A DNA stretch of 64,000 nucleotides, from NCBI GenBank assembly GCA_030263385.1, contig SZOX01000002.1:115015-179014 (forward strand), in the 5' to 3' direction. Shown piece by piece: positions 34,124 through 43,488 of the stretch (the first letter of the stretch is position 1; each line of letters opens with the position of its first letter). A model generated the notes under the pieces. The model searched no databases, was not told the DNA's origin, and was given only the letters and a program-made list of their open reading frames with translations. Made by a program: the position numbers and the translations under genes. This stretch comes from Zeimonas sp003577305. Lineage in GTDB: Bacteria > Pseudomonadota > Gammaproteobacteria > Burkholderiales > Burkholderiaceae_E.

Positions 34124-34321
34124 TCAGGCCCCGACTTGTTCGAACGAGCACTGCGGCAAGCCGGCGCGCGACTTCGCGTGTTCGACGGTGATGCCGCAGA
34201 TTTCGCCCTCGGCATCAAGGTCGAGGATCGTGTTCTCGTCGAGATCCCGCGACTCGGCCACCGCCACTCGCCGGAACTCGATGTACAGCGTATCGGTGTC
34301 AGCGCAGTACTTGATCTTCAT
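34124..34321 (-). CDS. DUF2283 domain protein
   Basis: This 65-residue protein begins MKIKYCADTDTLYIEF, the standard start of DUF2283, a small beta-rich family of unknown role. The sequence is coherent to the end (ICGITVEHAKSRAGL). In-frame ATGs also exist at 34339 and 34381; the former has an AAGGAG about 12 bases upstream, so the protein could be six residues longer. Nothing beside it suggests a toxin partner. It marks the beginning of a lower-GC stretch. Confidence 0.75.
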   Translation of the reverse strand: MKIKYCADTDTLYIEFRRVAVAESRDLDENTILDLDAEGEICGITVEHAKSRAGLPQCSFEQVGA

Positions 34322-34432
34322 GGCGTGGCGGCAGCGCATTTCCGGTGCTGGCTCCTTCCTGCTTCTGGTCGGGGCGGTCATGCCGACCTGCCGGACACCC
34401 GGATCATGTGATTCATCACCGCCTCGAGTCGA

Positions 34433-35857
34433 TCAACGATCGGGTGGAATGAATACGGAAACTGTCTCCATGTACTGCCGAAGACCTTCCTTGCCATACT
34501 CCCTGCCGATTCCCGATTCCTTCGCCCCGCCGAACGGCACAAGGGCGTCGGCGCCGGTGTGATGGTTCACCCACGAGACGCCTGCTTCAAGGCGCGCAGC
34601 AATCGACGCAGCCCGATCGATGTCGCGCGACCAGACTGAACCGCCTAGACCAAAGCAGGTATCGTTTGCTCGCCTGACGGCATCCTCGACCTCCTTGAAC
34701 CGCAGTATGGGCAGGACAGGGCCGAATGGCTCCTCGTCAACCAACCGGGTACCCTCGGTGATGTCGGCGACCACCGTGGGCGCGATGAAGTAGCCAGCGC
34801 GGTCGAGCGCATGACCGCCGGCGAGGATTCGCGCTCTATCCCTGGCAACGTCCTCGAGTATTCCCTTCACAATCTCGTATTGAGGACGGTTCTGCACCGG
34901 TCCGAACTGGACGTCGGGTTCGAATCCGTCGCCTACGCGCGCCGACCCCGCGAGTTCCGCAAGCGCGTGGCAAACTTGTTCGTAGACCTTGTCTTGGACG
35001 TACAAGCGCTTGATCGCCATGCAGACTTGTCCGCTGTTGGCAAATGCGGCGGCAAAGATCTTTGGTATCGCTGTCTTGAGATCAGCATCGTCAAGGACGA
35101 TTGCGGCATCGTTGCCGCCCAACTCCAGAGTCAGACGCTTTAGATTGACTGCTGCTGATGCCATCACGCGCTTGCCGGTCGCCACAGAGCCGGTGAAGGA
35201 GATCTTGTCCAGGCCGGTATGCTCGCTCATCCATTGTCCGAACTCGTTGCCGCCAGCGAGCACGTTCAGAACGCCACGCGGGAAGACGTAGCGCGCGAGC
35301 TCACCGAGTCGGAGCGTGGCAAGCGGCGTGTATGGGGACGGTTTCAGGACAATCGTGTTGCCCGTGTACAGTGCATGGGTGATCTTTGGCACTGCCAGCA
35401 CGATCGGCATATTCCACGGCGTGATGGCGCCGACCACGCCCAGCGGACGAAAGTGCAACTCCACGCGCCCTGTCGAGTCGTTGCGGAGCAATTCCTTTTC
35501 AAGAACGATGGACGTCAAACGCTCAATCTGAGCGGCGGCCCGCTGTACCTCGTCCAGTGCACGCGCCAATGGCTTGCCTTGCTCGAGCGTAATCAAAGCG
35601 GCCAACTCGGCCTGATTCTCGCGTAGCACTCCCGCCAGTCGGCACAGGAGCTCCCGTCGTTCAGTCGGCGTCGTGGCAGCCCACTGTGGTTGGGCCCGGC
35701 GCGCAGCAACGACAGCCCGGTTGAGTTGATCACGCGATGCCTCTGGACAAGTGGCGCAGGCGTGTCCAGTGGAAGGGTTGACTACATTGAACGAAGATTC
35801 ATCGCCCTCCAGCTGGCCGTCGATCAGATGCATCACCGGCCGCACACGCAGGGTCAT
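34433..35857 (-). CDS. Aldehyde dehydrogenase (NAD(P)-dependent), possibly aromatic aldehyde
   Basis: About 474 residues in this start choice. N149 (ITPWNMP), E245 (LELGGND) and the nucleophile C279 (NSGQVCM) are the catalytic set of aldehyde dehydrogenases. No good Shine-Dalgarno singles out one start; ATGs at 35833, 35902 and 35953 are also in frame. In a cluster with a hydroxycinnamoyl-CoA hydratase/lyase homologue, the likely substrate is the aromatic aldehyde released by that enzyme, as vanillin dehydrogenase does. Local GC is clearly lower than in flanking core genes, which hints at recent transfer. Confidence 0.9.
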   Translation of the reverse strand: MTLRVRPVMHLIDGQLEGDESSFNVVNPSTGHACATCPEASRDQLNRAVVAARRAQPQWAATTPTERRELLCRLAGVLRENQAELAALITLEQGKPLARALDEVQRAAAQIERLTSIVLEKELLRNDSTGRVELHFRPLGVVGAITPWNMPIVLAVPKITHALYTGNTIVLKPSPYTPLATLRLGELARYVFPRGVLNVLAGGNEFGQWMSEHTGLDKISFTGSVATGKRVMASAAVNLKRLTLELGGNDAAIVLDDADLKTAIPKIFAAAFANSGQVCMAIKRLYVQDKVYEQVCHALAELAGSARVGDGFEPDVQFGPVQNRPQYEIVKGILEDVARDRARILAGGHALDRAGYFIAPTVVADITEGTRLVDEEPFGPVLPILRFKEVEDAVRRANDTCFGLGGSVWSRDIDRAASIAARLEAGVSWVNHHTGADALVPFGGAKESGIGREYGKEGLRQYMETVSVFIPPDR

Positions 35858-36005
35858 GGCGGTGCTCGCTGCAGACAGGAAATCAGCGCATGTTTCTGCC
35901 ATGGAATTCGGTATGGCGGGTCGGGTGGCCGAGATTTCTCGTGGATCAATCACGTGGCTGCCGCGCGCAAGTACGGCAATCGGCTGCGAAAGGCCGGCGC
36001 GAGAC

Positions 36006-37013
36006 TCAGAACCGGAACATCCTTCTGAGGTTGCCGCTCAGGAACTTCCTCTTGTCGACGTCATCGATCGTCAAGCCGTCGATATCCGTGAGTACCTTGC
36101 GCGCGTAAGGCGCCTGAGCGAGTTCGTACGGGTAGTCGGTCCCGAAGCACAGATGATCCGCGCCAAGAGTTTCGAACGCCGCTCGAATGACCGGGCTCCA
36201 GCCGCCGATTCCCGCGGAGTCGAACAGAACGTTCTTGCACTTGCTTTCGAAATCGGCTACGAGCCCAAGTTCCTCTGCTTGACGGATCGACAGCCCGTGC
36301 CGACGATAGTCTTGTGGAATCTCGATGTGCGTCGGCTGATGCCACGCCAGCATACGTCCCTTGATGGTCGGAAAGCCGCCGCCGAGATGCGCCATCACGA
36401 TCTTCAAGTCCGGGAAGCGCGGGAGCACGCCGTGCAACAGTTCCACGAAGGACTTCAGGATGTCGTACTCTCGCGAGATCGTCGTGTACATGTCATAGCG
36501 ATTACCGCCCCAGAGATCCGTTCGGATGGTTGGATGAACGAAGATCGGCATGTCGAAGCGCACCGCGCTCTCGTAAAGCGGGTCGAGGACAGGATCATCG
36601 AGCGTGATCTCTCCATAGGAGGAAACGAGGGCGAGACCGAACAGGCCGAGTTCATTCACAGAGCGTCGGATCTCGTCGGTATTTCGTGCCGCGTCGTCCA
36701 GAGGGTCGATGTGGATCATTCCGCGGAAACGTTCGGGGTAGTTGCGCACGACCTTGCCGTAACCGGTATTGCAGACCCTGCAGAATTCGTAGCCGTTGGA
36801 GACGAACGAGCCAGTGCTGAGAATTGCTGCGTCGATCCCGGCTTCGTCCATGTAGCGCAGATCCGCTTCGATGTCGGTCATCACCTGATACGCCTTGCGG
36901 AAGCGCTGTAGCGTGACCGAGAAATCGTACTCACGCGTCTTGCCAACATGCTGCAGCGCTTCGGCGGGGATGTAGTGATGCTGCATGTCGACGACCATTT
37001 CGGATCCGATCAT
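36006..37013 (-). CDS. Amidohydrolase_2 family protein with QxH instead of HxH metal motif
   Basis: The 335-residue barrel belongs to the amidohydrolase 2 (ACMSD/decarboxylase-like) group. H160 (FVHPT), H209 (MAHLGGGFP) and D293 (FGTDYP) are present, but the first metal motif reads Q11-H-H13 (DMQHHYIP), where most members have HxH and some decarboxylases have ExH. AGGAG lies ten bases before the ATG. It may decarboxylate or hydrolyse an aromatic acid made in this cluster. The next gene upstream in the same direction is 280 bases away, so it may have its own promoter. Confidence 0.87.
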   Translation of the reverse strand: MIGSEMVVDMQHHYIPAEALQHVGKTREYDFSVTLQRFRKAYQVMTDIEADLRYMDEAGIDAAILSTGSFVSNGYEFCRVCNTGYGKVVRNYPERFRGMIHIDPLDDAARNTDEIRRSVNELGLFGLALVSSYGEITLDDPVLDPLYESAVRFDMPIFVHPTIRTDLWGGNRYDMYTTISREYDILKSFVELLHGVLPRFPDLKIVMAHLGGGFPTIKGRMLAWHQPTHIEIPQDYRRHGLSIRQAEELGLVADFESKCKNVLFDSAGIGGWSPVIRAAFETLGADHLCFGTDYPYELAQAPYARKVLTDIDGLTIDDVDKRKFLSGNLRRMFRF

Positions 37014-37296
37014 TTTCGTCCCGCTCCTGTTGCGTCTGGTTCGGATGGCTGTGGAATACAGGGAAGCACCGCAAGATCGTCGCTGTCGCACGCAGTCATC
37101 GATCCACTGCGAGGTTGAACGTCGGGCAAGCAGTTGAGGCTGGCGGCCAGCGCCTTCGAGCGGTGACTCGAGCCCACACGGCGCGAGGAGCCCCTGGCCG
37201 AGACGGATCGTGGCCAGATTGCCAAGCCGACTCCACCGGCCTCGAGAAAAGCGAGATTCGCACAGGGATCGCCGATCACACTGGAGAAGCCGATGA

Positions 37297-38463
37297 TCAT
37301 CCTTTCGCTACCAGTTCACGCGGCAGACCGAGCCCCATCTGAGCGATCACGTTGCGCTGGATGTCGGGCGTGCCCCCTCCGACCAGGTGAAACCAGATCG
37401 ACCGCAGGTGAAACTCGATACGCCCGTGCAACGGTGCCTCGGGCCCACGAACAAGTGCAGCCGGGCCGAGGATCTCGGCGCCGAGATCGGCGAGCCTCCC
37501 GAGCAACTCCGCCGTAAGGAGTTTCACCATCGATGATTCGGCCGCCGGTACACGGCCCTGGTCGTAGAGCCAGGCGACGCGGTAACCGAGCCAACGTGCC
37601 GCGACGATTTCGGCACGCAGCTCGGCCAGCCGCCAGCGAAGCTCCCGCGCAGCGAAGAGCGCACCGGAATTGAGCAGGCGAGCCAGCTCGTCGCTCAGGC
37701 GAAGTAGCGTCCCGGTCCGTGCGATGCCGGCTCGCTCGAAGTTCAGTGTGTAGCGCGCGAGGTTTCGCCAGCCCTGGTTCGCCTCGCCGACCAGCAGCCA
37801 CCCCGGAACCCGCACGCCGTCGAAGATCTCCTGGTTAACGCTCCAGCCACCGATGGTGCGGATCGGGCGAATCGTGAGTCCGGGCGATCGCAGTGGCACA
37901 AGAAACAGGCTGATGCCCTCGTGGCGGCTGTGCGTCGTCAGGTCCGAACGCGCCGCCACCAGGCCGTAATCGGCATCCTGCGCCCCGCTCGTGAAGATCT
38001 TCTCGCCTTCCAGGATCCAGTCGTCACCGTCCGGTCGTGCACGCAACCGCAGCGCGGCGGCATCCGAGCCCGCATCGGGCTCGGTCAGCATCCAGACCCC
38101 GGTCAGCTCGCCGCGCGCGATGCGCGGCAGGAAGTACTCCTTCTGGCGCTCGCTGCCGAAGGCCAGCACCGACTGGCCGACGAAGGCGACCGATGTTCGG
38201 TAGCGGGAGATCGGAGCGAATGCGTACTCGAGTTCCTCGTAGAAGATCGTCGTGTGCAGGTGGTCGAGCCCCAGGCCGCCGTAGGCGGGCGGCCAGTGCA
38301 AGCCGATCCAGCCCTGCTCGGCGAGCCTCGCATGGAAGCCAGCATGGTGTTCGGTCCCGCATTGCTCCATTTCGGCGAACAGGGCAGGCGTGACCTCGCG
38401 GCGCGCAAACGCGCGCACCTCCTCTCGGAAGCGCCGCTGCGCTTCAGTGAACGAGAATTCCAT
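37297..38463 (-). CDS. Acyl-CoA dehydrogenase, subunit with catalytic-type C-terminus
   Basis: This protein has about 388 residues. It has the ACAD N-terminal helical domain, the FAD-contact segment GVWMLTEPDAGSD, and a C-terminal VGGGTPDIQRNVIAQ that matches the family end. The start overlaps the end of the next upstream gene, a second and shorter acyl-CoA dehydrogenase; ATGs at 38463 and 38472 are both possible. Adjacent overlapping ACAD genes often encode one heteromeric enzyme. In this context it could desaturate a dihydrocinnamoyl-CoA before the hydratase/lyase step. Confidence 0.9.
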   Translation of the reverse strand: MEFSFTEAQRRFREEVRAFARREVTPALFAEMEQCGTEHHAGFHARLAEQGWIGLHWPPAYGGLGLDHLHTTIFYEELEYAFAPISRYRTSVAFVGQSVLAFGSERQKEYFLPRIARGELTGVWMLTEPDAGSDAAALRLRARPDGDDWILEGEKIFTSGAQDADYGLVAARSDLTTHSRHEGISLFLVPLRSPGLTIRPIRTIGGWSVNQEIFDGVRVPGWLLVGEANQGWRNLARYTLNFERAGIARTGTLLRLSDELARLLNSGALFAARELRWRLAELRAEIVAARWLGYRVAWLYDQGRVPAAESSMVKLLTAELLGRLADLGAEILGPAALVRGPEAPLHGRIEFHLRSIWFHLVGGGTPDIQRNVIAQMGLGLPRELVAKG

Positions 38464-39523
38464 CGTCGGCATCGTCCTCGGCGATGCGCTCGCGCAGACG
38501 TGCCGGCCCCTCGATCAGCTGCTCGAGCTGCCGGGCACGGCGAAAGTAGAGCTGGATGTCGAACTCCTCCGTGAAGCCATAGCCGCCGTGGGTCATCATG
38601 GCCGCGTAGGTTGCCTGGCGCAGCGCACGGCCGGCCACGAGCTTCGCCATGCTCGCCATGCGGCCCGATCGGTGCCCCGATGCGCACGCCCAGGCTGAGT
38701 AGCGCACGAGTGCGCTTGCCTGCTCGAGCGCCACTGCGGAATCGGCCAGCCGGTGCTGAACGGCCTGGAAACTCCCGATGGGCCGCCCAAACTGCCGGCG
38801 TTCCTTGGCGTAGGCGACCCCGATCTCGATCGCCGCCCGCGCCGCGCCCAAGGCCCAAGCCGCGGCGATGGTGTTCGCATCGTCGACGACCGTCTGCCAG
38901 TCGTGCCACGCGCCCACGATGAGCGGGGCATCGGCGCAGGCCAGGCGCGCTGCCTCGATTCGCCAGACGCGCTCCAGGCTCGTCAGCCGCCGTGCGTGCG
39001 GCAGCGGGCCGAGTTCGGAGAGCGGGACGAGTCGCCACGCGGCGCGGTCACCGCCCTCGCGCGCGACTACGAGGATCTCGTCGGCCACGTCGCACGCTTC
39101 CACCAGATACGCCTGCCCGGCGCCATTCTCGTGTCCGACCGGATCACCGATCGCTGTAGCCGCGACGCGGCGGCCGGCGACGAGTGCGCGCATGCGTGCG
39201 CCCAAGCGCTCACCTGCACCAAACGCGAGCAGCGCGCGCGCGGCAAGCACGATGCTGCTCACCTGCAGGGTGGGAACGAGCGCACGCCCCATCTCTTCCG
39301 CGACGAGCGCGAGATCGAGCAGCGTGCCACCGCTGCCGCCATATTCCTCCGGCATCGCTACGCCGAGATAGCCCAGGTCGCCCATGCGACGGTACACGGG
39401 CAGGAACGCGCCAAGGCCGTCGCGCTCGACATCGCGCAAGCGCGTACGCGGGAATTCATGCTCGAGGAAGCGCCGCACCGCGTCGCCGGCGATCCTCTGG
39501 GCGTCGCTGGGCTCGAAGTTCAT
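38444..39523 (-). CDS. Acyl-CoA dehydrogenase, shorter partner subunit
   Basis: The 359-residue protein keeps the ACAD fold (PEEYGGSGGTLLDLALVAEEMG; THGGYGFTEEF) but ends soon after EQLIEGP, without the GGT-x-EIQR segment found in its neighbour, and its middle domain lacks the usual TEP FAD-binding block. It therefore looks like the non-catalytic half of an alpha2beta2 dehydrogenase such as those that desaturate steroid side-chain CoA esters. It is coupled by ATGA to the ligase gene upstream and overlaps the longer dehydrogenase downstream. Confidence 0.88.
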   Translation of the reverse strand: MNFEPSDAQRIAGDAVRRFLEHEFPRTRLRDVERDGLGAFLPVYRRMGDLGYLGVAMPEEYGGSGGTLLDLALVAEEMGRALVPTLQVSSIVLAARALLAFGAGERLGARMRALVAGRRVAATAIGDPVGHENGAGQAYLVEACDVADEILVVAREGGDRAAWRLVPLSELGPLPHARRLTSLERVWRIEAARLACADAPLIVGAWHDWQTVVDDANTIAAAWALGAARAAIEIGVAYAKERRQFGRPIGSFQAVQHRLADSAVALEQASALVRYSAWACASGHRSGRMASMAKLVAGRALRQATYAAMMTHGGYGFTEEFDIQLYFRRARQLEQLIEGPARLRERIAEDDADDGILVH

Positions 39524-41643
39524 CGCGCCGGGTCCGAAAGCACCAGTCGCAAGTCGACCGCGGTGACGCCTTCGCCCAGGGCATGAACGCGAAGCGGATT
39601 GATTTCCATGCTCGTCAGGCGCTCACCAAGGTCGCCAGCCAACTGCCCCATCGAAACGATGGCGCGCGTCAGTGCGGGCAGGTCTCGCGCAGGCGCTCCC
39701 CGGAACGCGCCCAGCAGCGGCGCCGCCTTGAGTTCGGCGAGCATGGCGCTCGCATCCGGGAAATCGACTGGCAAGAGGCGTGCACTGACGTCGCCCAGCA
39801 CCTCGACCCACGTCCCCCCCAGACCGACCAGCATGACAAGCCCGAACTGCGGGTCACGGTGTACGCCCAGGCTCATTTCCAGGCCCGGTGGGGCCATGCG
39901 CATGACGAGCATTCCCGTCCTGCGCGCGTCTGGCCGGCGCCGTTCGAGATCCGAGGCAATCGCTTGCCACGCCTCGCGAACCGCTTCGGCCGCGAGCAGC
40001 CCGAGGCGCACCCCGCCGGCGTCGGTCTTGTGCGCGATATCGGGTGATTCGACCTTCAGTACGACGGGGTAGCCGATCGCATCGGCCGCGGCCACTGCGT
40101 CGTCGACTGTCGAGACCAGCCTGCAGGGAGCCAAGGGGATTCGATACCTCGCAAGCAGGGCGCCCGCGGTTCCAGGTCCGTACAGACCGGGAGCCATTCC
40201 GGGCGCGGCCTCCGGAGCCCGCAAAGCCGTTCGTCCTGTCCGGGCCCGCCGGACGCCCTGCGCCTCGGCGCTCGCACACAGCGCGGCGACCGCGCGAAGG
40301 GCACGGTCGGTGCCGTGAAGAAACGGTATCCCGGAGTCGCTGACGAACTCGCGCGCATACGGCGTCATGGAATAAGCGGTCTCGGCGAAGACGACGACCG
40401 GCTTGCCCGAAGCGTCATGTATTTCCTGCAGCAGCGCCGGTCGACGGTTTCGCTTCTCGTCCGGCGCGTGCTCGTGCACCAGCAGGACGTCCACCTCGGG
40501 GTCCGCGGCGAGTTCGCGACCGAGCTGCGCGTAGATGGACTGCGTTCCGGCCAGGTAGCCGCAGTCCAGGGGATTTGCGATGCGGCAATCGAGCGTCGGC
40601 GCGACGCGCTTCAGTCGCTGCTGTGTCTCCCGGGATGGACTCGCGACCGACAGGCCGCAGCTGTCCGTCTGGTCGAGCACTTCGCTGCGCAGTGCGCCCG
40701 AGAACGTCAGCACGGCAACCCGCTTCCCGCGCGGGCCGAGGCCCGAAGCGAACAGGCGCGTCGTTTCGACGAGGTCATCGAGGCTGTGGCAGCGCGCTAC
40801 ACCGTAGTGCCGGCACAGCGCGTCGAAGACGCGATCCGAGCCCGCGAGCGCTCCGGTGTGGGTCAGCGTGGACTCGCGCGCGCGCTCGCTGCGTCCCACC
40901 TTCATCACGGCGACGTGCTTGCCCGCCTCCAGGGCCATCTCCAGCACGGCACGGAACTTCTCGGGTTCACGTACTCCCTCCAGAAGCAGTGCGATGGCTC
41001 GCGTTTCGCCGTCGCAGGCAAGGAAGCGCACGTAGTCGGCGACGCTCAGGTCGGCCTCGTTGCCGCAGGATACGAGATAGCTGAATCCGCCGCCACGCTC
41101 GCCGCATGTGCGCAGGAACGGATACAGGAGCGCCCCCGACTGGAACACGGCGGCGATCCCTCCGGGTTGCAACCACTCCAGCACGCGCAGCGGGTAGGTG
41201 ACGAGTTGCTCGCGTACCGAGATCGTACCCAGGCAGTTCGGACCGCAAATGCGCAGACCCGAGCGCTCTGCCAGGCGCGCGATCGCGTCCTGTCGCGCGC
41301 ATCCATCCGTGCCCGACTCGCCCCAGCCCGTCGCGTAAACGGTGGCACTTCTCGCCCCCGCGGAAGACGCCTCCTCCAGGATTCCCATGACATGCTCAGC
41401 AGGAAGCAGCACCAGCACGTGCTCCGGAACCGAAGGGGTCTGTCGCAGGCTTCGATAGCAGGGCTCGCCGCCGATTTCCCGATGCGCCGGATTGACAAGC
41501 CAGCAGGGCCCCGCGAAGCGCCCGCGGATCTGCTCGCGGAACACGGGCAACCATCGGGAATTCGGTGAGGCCCCGACGATCGCAACCGACGCGGGGCGCA
41601 AGACCGGCGCTGGATCTCGCCAGCTGGGGACGGTACCGCTCAC
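39520..41643 (-). CDS. NDP-forming acyl-CoA ligase (acetate-CoA ligase family, fused subunits)
   Basis: The 707-residue protein has a CoA-binding Rossmann domain (about 1-135), a succinyl-CoA-ligase-like central part with the probable phosphohistidine in THTGALAG, and an ATP-grasp domain (about 480 to the end). This family forms CoA thioesters with ADP plus phosphate instead of AMP. Some members activate hydroxycinnamates (FerA of Sphingobium is of this type, to my knowledge), which fits the adjacent hydratase/lyase. The start is GTG, overlapping the stop of that gene in GTGA. Substrate assignment is by context only. Confidence 0.9.
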   Translation of the reverse strand: MSGTVPSWRDPAPVLRPASVAIVGASPNSRWLPVFREQIRGRFAGPCWLVNPAHREIGGEPCYRSLRQTPSVPEHVLVLLPAEHVMGILEEASSAGARSATVYATGWGESGTDGCARQDAIARLAERSGLRICGPNCLGTISVREQLVTYPLRVLEWLQPGGIAAVFQSGALLYPFLRTCGERGGGFSYLVSCGNEADLSVADYVRFLACDGETRAIALLLEGVREPEKFRAVLEMALEAGKHVAVMKVGRSERARESTLTHTGALAGSDRVFDALCRHYGVARCHSLDDLVETTRLFASGLGPRGKRVAVLTFSGALRSEVLDQTDSCGLSVASPSRETQQRLKRVAPTLDCRIANPLDCGYLAGTQSIYAQLGRELAADPEVDVLLVHEHAPDEKRNRRPALLQEIHDASGKPVVVFAETAYSMTPYAREFVSDSGIPFLHGTDRALRAVAALCASAEAQGVRRARTGRTALRAPEAAPGMAPGLYGPGTAGALLARYRIPLAPCRLVSTVDDAVAAADAIGYPVVLKVESPDIAHKTDAGGVRLGLLAAEAVREAWQAIASDLERRRPDARRTGMLVMRMAPPGLEMSLGVHRDPQFGLVMLVGLGGTWVEVLGDVSARLLPVDFPDASAMLAELKAAPLLGAFRGAPARDLPALTRAIVSMGQLAGDLGERLTSMEINPLRVHALGEGVTAVDLRLVLSDPAR

Positions 41644-42452
41644 TTCTTCCAGTCGTAGGACTCGAGGCCAGGCCGGTAGCTTCGATCCTGCTTGAACTGA
41701 AGCGCTCCCTGATGCCAGGTCTTCTTAGACACGACGTCGAGTTCCGCCCATTTCGCGCTCTCGAACGCGAGCGCCTCCTCCAGTGTAAGCGTCTGATCTA
41801 CGCGAAACACCTCCTTGCAGTACGCGAGCACGGTCGGGTTCTTTTTCTTCAACTCGTCGGCAAGGCCCAGCGTCGCCCTAGGGAGCTGTTCGGAAGGCAC
41901 CACGTCGTTGATGAGCCGGATTTCCGCGGCGCGACGCGCGCCAATCGGCTCCCCGGTCATGATGAGATGGAGGGCATCCCGCGGAGCGAGCAACTGGCTC
42001 ACCAGCTTGGTCACCCCCCCCGCGGGGATGATTCCCCAGTTGACCTCCGAGAGCCCGAACTTGGCGGTCTCGCTGGCGATGGCGAAGTCGCAGACGGCCA
42101 ACCAGGCGAAGGCACCGCCGAAGCACCAGCCGTTCACGGCGGCGATGGTCGGCTTCGGCAGAATGCGAAGCCGGCCGAACATCCACTCGAAGGCCGCTTT
42201 GCGGGCGGCGGTACGGCCACCGGGCTGGCCCTCCGGGTCGTAGAAGTACTCCTTGATGTCCATGCCGGCGCAAAAGCTGTCGCCTGCACCCGTGATGACG
42301 AGCACGCGGGAATCGTCCGCTTCGACTTCGGCCAGGGCGCGGCACATGTCGAAGTGCATCTGCGGATTCATCGCGTTCTTGGCCTGCGGGCGGTTCAGGG
42401 TGATGGTCGTGACGTCGTCGGCCCGCTCGACGAGAATCGTTTCGTAGGTCAT
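41640..42452 (-). CDS. Enoyl-CoA hydratase family, p-hydroxycinnamoyl-CoA hydratase/lyase-like
   Basis: This 270-residue crotonase has features of hydroxycinnamoyl-CoA hydratase/lyase: CAGMDIKEYF at 61-70 (oxyanion hole), NGWCFGGAF at 108-116, GLSEVNWGI at 133-141 with the probable catalytic E136, and the C-terminal YRPGLESYDW. Such enzymes hydrate feruloyl- or coumaroyl-CoA and split off acetyl-CoA to give vanillin or 4-hydroxybenzaldehyde. GGGAGGGAGG lies just before the ATG, a strong ribosome binding site. It sits between a Bug receptor and the CoA ligase in one transcript. Other ring substituents are possible. Confidence 0.85.
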   Translation of the reverse strand: MTYETILVERADDVTTITLNRPQAKNAMNPQMHFDMCRALAEVEADDSRVLVITGAGDSFCAGMDIKEYFYDPEGQPGGRTAARKAAFEWMFGRLRILPKPTIAAVNGWCFGGAFAWLAVCDFAIASETAKFGLSEVNWGIIPAGGVTKLVSQLLAPRDALHLIMTGEPIGARRAAEIRLINDVVPSEQLPRATLGLADELKKKNPTVLAYCKEVFRVDQTLTLEEALAFESAKWAELDVVSKKTWHQGALQFKQDRSYRPGLESYDWKK

Positions 42453-42472
42453 GCCTCCCTCCCGGTTGCGCG

Positions 42473-43444
42473 CTATGGCTTCTTGACGCCAAGCTTCGAG
42501 GCCATGGCAGCGGTGGCTTCGCGGTCCGTTCGCAGGAACTCCTCGAGTTTCGGGCCCTCGAGCACGTGCCCCATGTCGAGCCCGTTCTTCGCCGCCACCT
42601 CGAGGTAGGCACTCGTGCGCGCCGCATTCGCGAAGGCCTCGGACAACCGGCGCGCCACGGGTTCGGGCAGCGCATGGGGTCCATATGCATAGACCACCGC
42701 GGACGAGCTGTACGGGTAACCCTGTTCCATGAGGGTCTGGGCGTCGGGCGCGACGTCGAAGCGCTCGGTCTCCATGGATGCCAGCACTCGCATCGCCCCG
42801 GCGCGGACATGGGGAGCCCAGCTTGCCGCCGAAAACGCACCGGCGCTCACATGCCCCCCAAGGAGCGCCGTGACCACGGGCGCGTCGCCCTGAAACGGTA
42901 CGAGTGTCACATCCAGGCCTTCCTGCGCAGCCAGGAGGCGAAGGATCAGGCTGAGCTTGGTTCCTGCACCTGGCGTGCCGATCGACACATTGCCTGAACT
43001 GCGCCGCGCCGCGCCGATGAAGTCCTTCAGACTGCGCAAGGGGCTGTCGGCCTTCACGATCAGCCCGACGCGCATGCGCCCAACAGTCACCAGCGCCCGC
43101 GTGGTCTCGATCAGGTCCGCGCGCGAACCCTGGAACAAGTGCGCTGCGGTGAAAGTCGTGCTCGGCGTCAGGCCGATCGTATAGCCGTCCGGTTCGGCAC
43201 TCGCCACGGCAGCCGCCGCAATCGCTCCCGATGCACCGGTGCGATTCGCGACGATGACCTGCTGGCCAAGGGTCTTGCTGGCTTCGTGGGCGAGCGCCCG
43301 GGCAAGTACGTCGGTGGTGCCGCCCGCAGCGTATCCGACGATCATGGTGATCGGCCTTGCCGGGAATTCGACCTGCGCGGCAACCCCCTGCGGGAAAATA
43401 GAAACAACGGAAAGAGCAGCGAGCCACAGCATCCGCCAGTCCAT
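42473..43444 (-). CDS. Bug-type tripartite tricarboxylate transporter substrate-binding protein
   Basis: This 323-residue protein has a signal peptide ending in AAQ near 24 and the Bug signature FPARPITMIVGYAAGGTTDVLAR, followed by GASGAIAAAAV. Bug proteins bind carboxylates in the periplasm for TctAB-type carriers. No tctA or tctB gene is nearby, as is common for these orphan receptors. It is 20 bases upstream of the hydratase/lyase gene and may capture the cluster's aromatic acid. Confidence 0.92.
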   Translation of the reverse strand: MDWRMLWLAALSVVSIFPQGVAAQVEFPARPITMIVGYAAGGTTDVLARALAHEASKTLGQQVIVANRTGASGAIAAAAVASAEPDGYTIGLTPSTTFTAAHLFQGSRADLIETTRALVTVGRMRVGLIVKADSPLRSLKDFIGAARRSSGNVSIGTPGAGTKLSLILRLLAAQEGLDVTLVPFQGDAPVVTALLGGHVSAGAFSAASWAPHVRAGAMRVLASMETERFDVAPDAQTLMEQGYPYSSSAVVYAYGPHALPEPVARRLSEAFANAARTSAYLEVAAKNGLDMGHVLEGPKLEEFLRTDREATAAMASKLGVKKP

Positions 43445-43488
43445 GATGACGCCTCCTCCAGTTCGGGTTCAGTGACCCGGTCTCGCAC

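Noticed and set aside
37010..37300. 96-codon minus-strand frame with VIGDPCANLAFLEAGG, faintly like the last motif of a HAD phosphatase
   Set aside because: Too short, lacks the final aspartate and the other HAD motifs, and the rest is non-coding in character. The 283-base gap is treated as intergenic.
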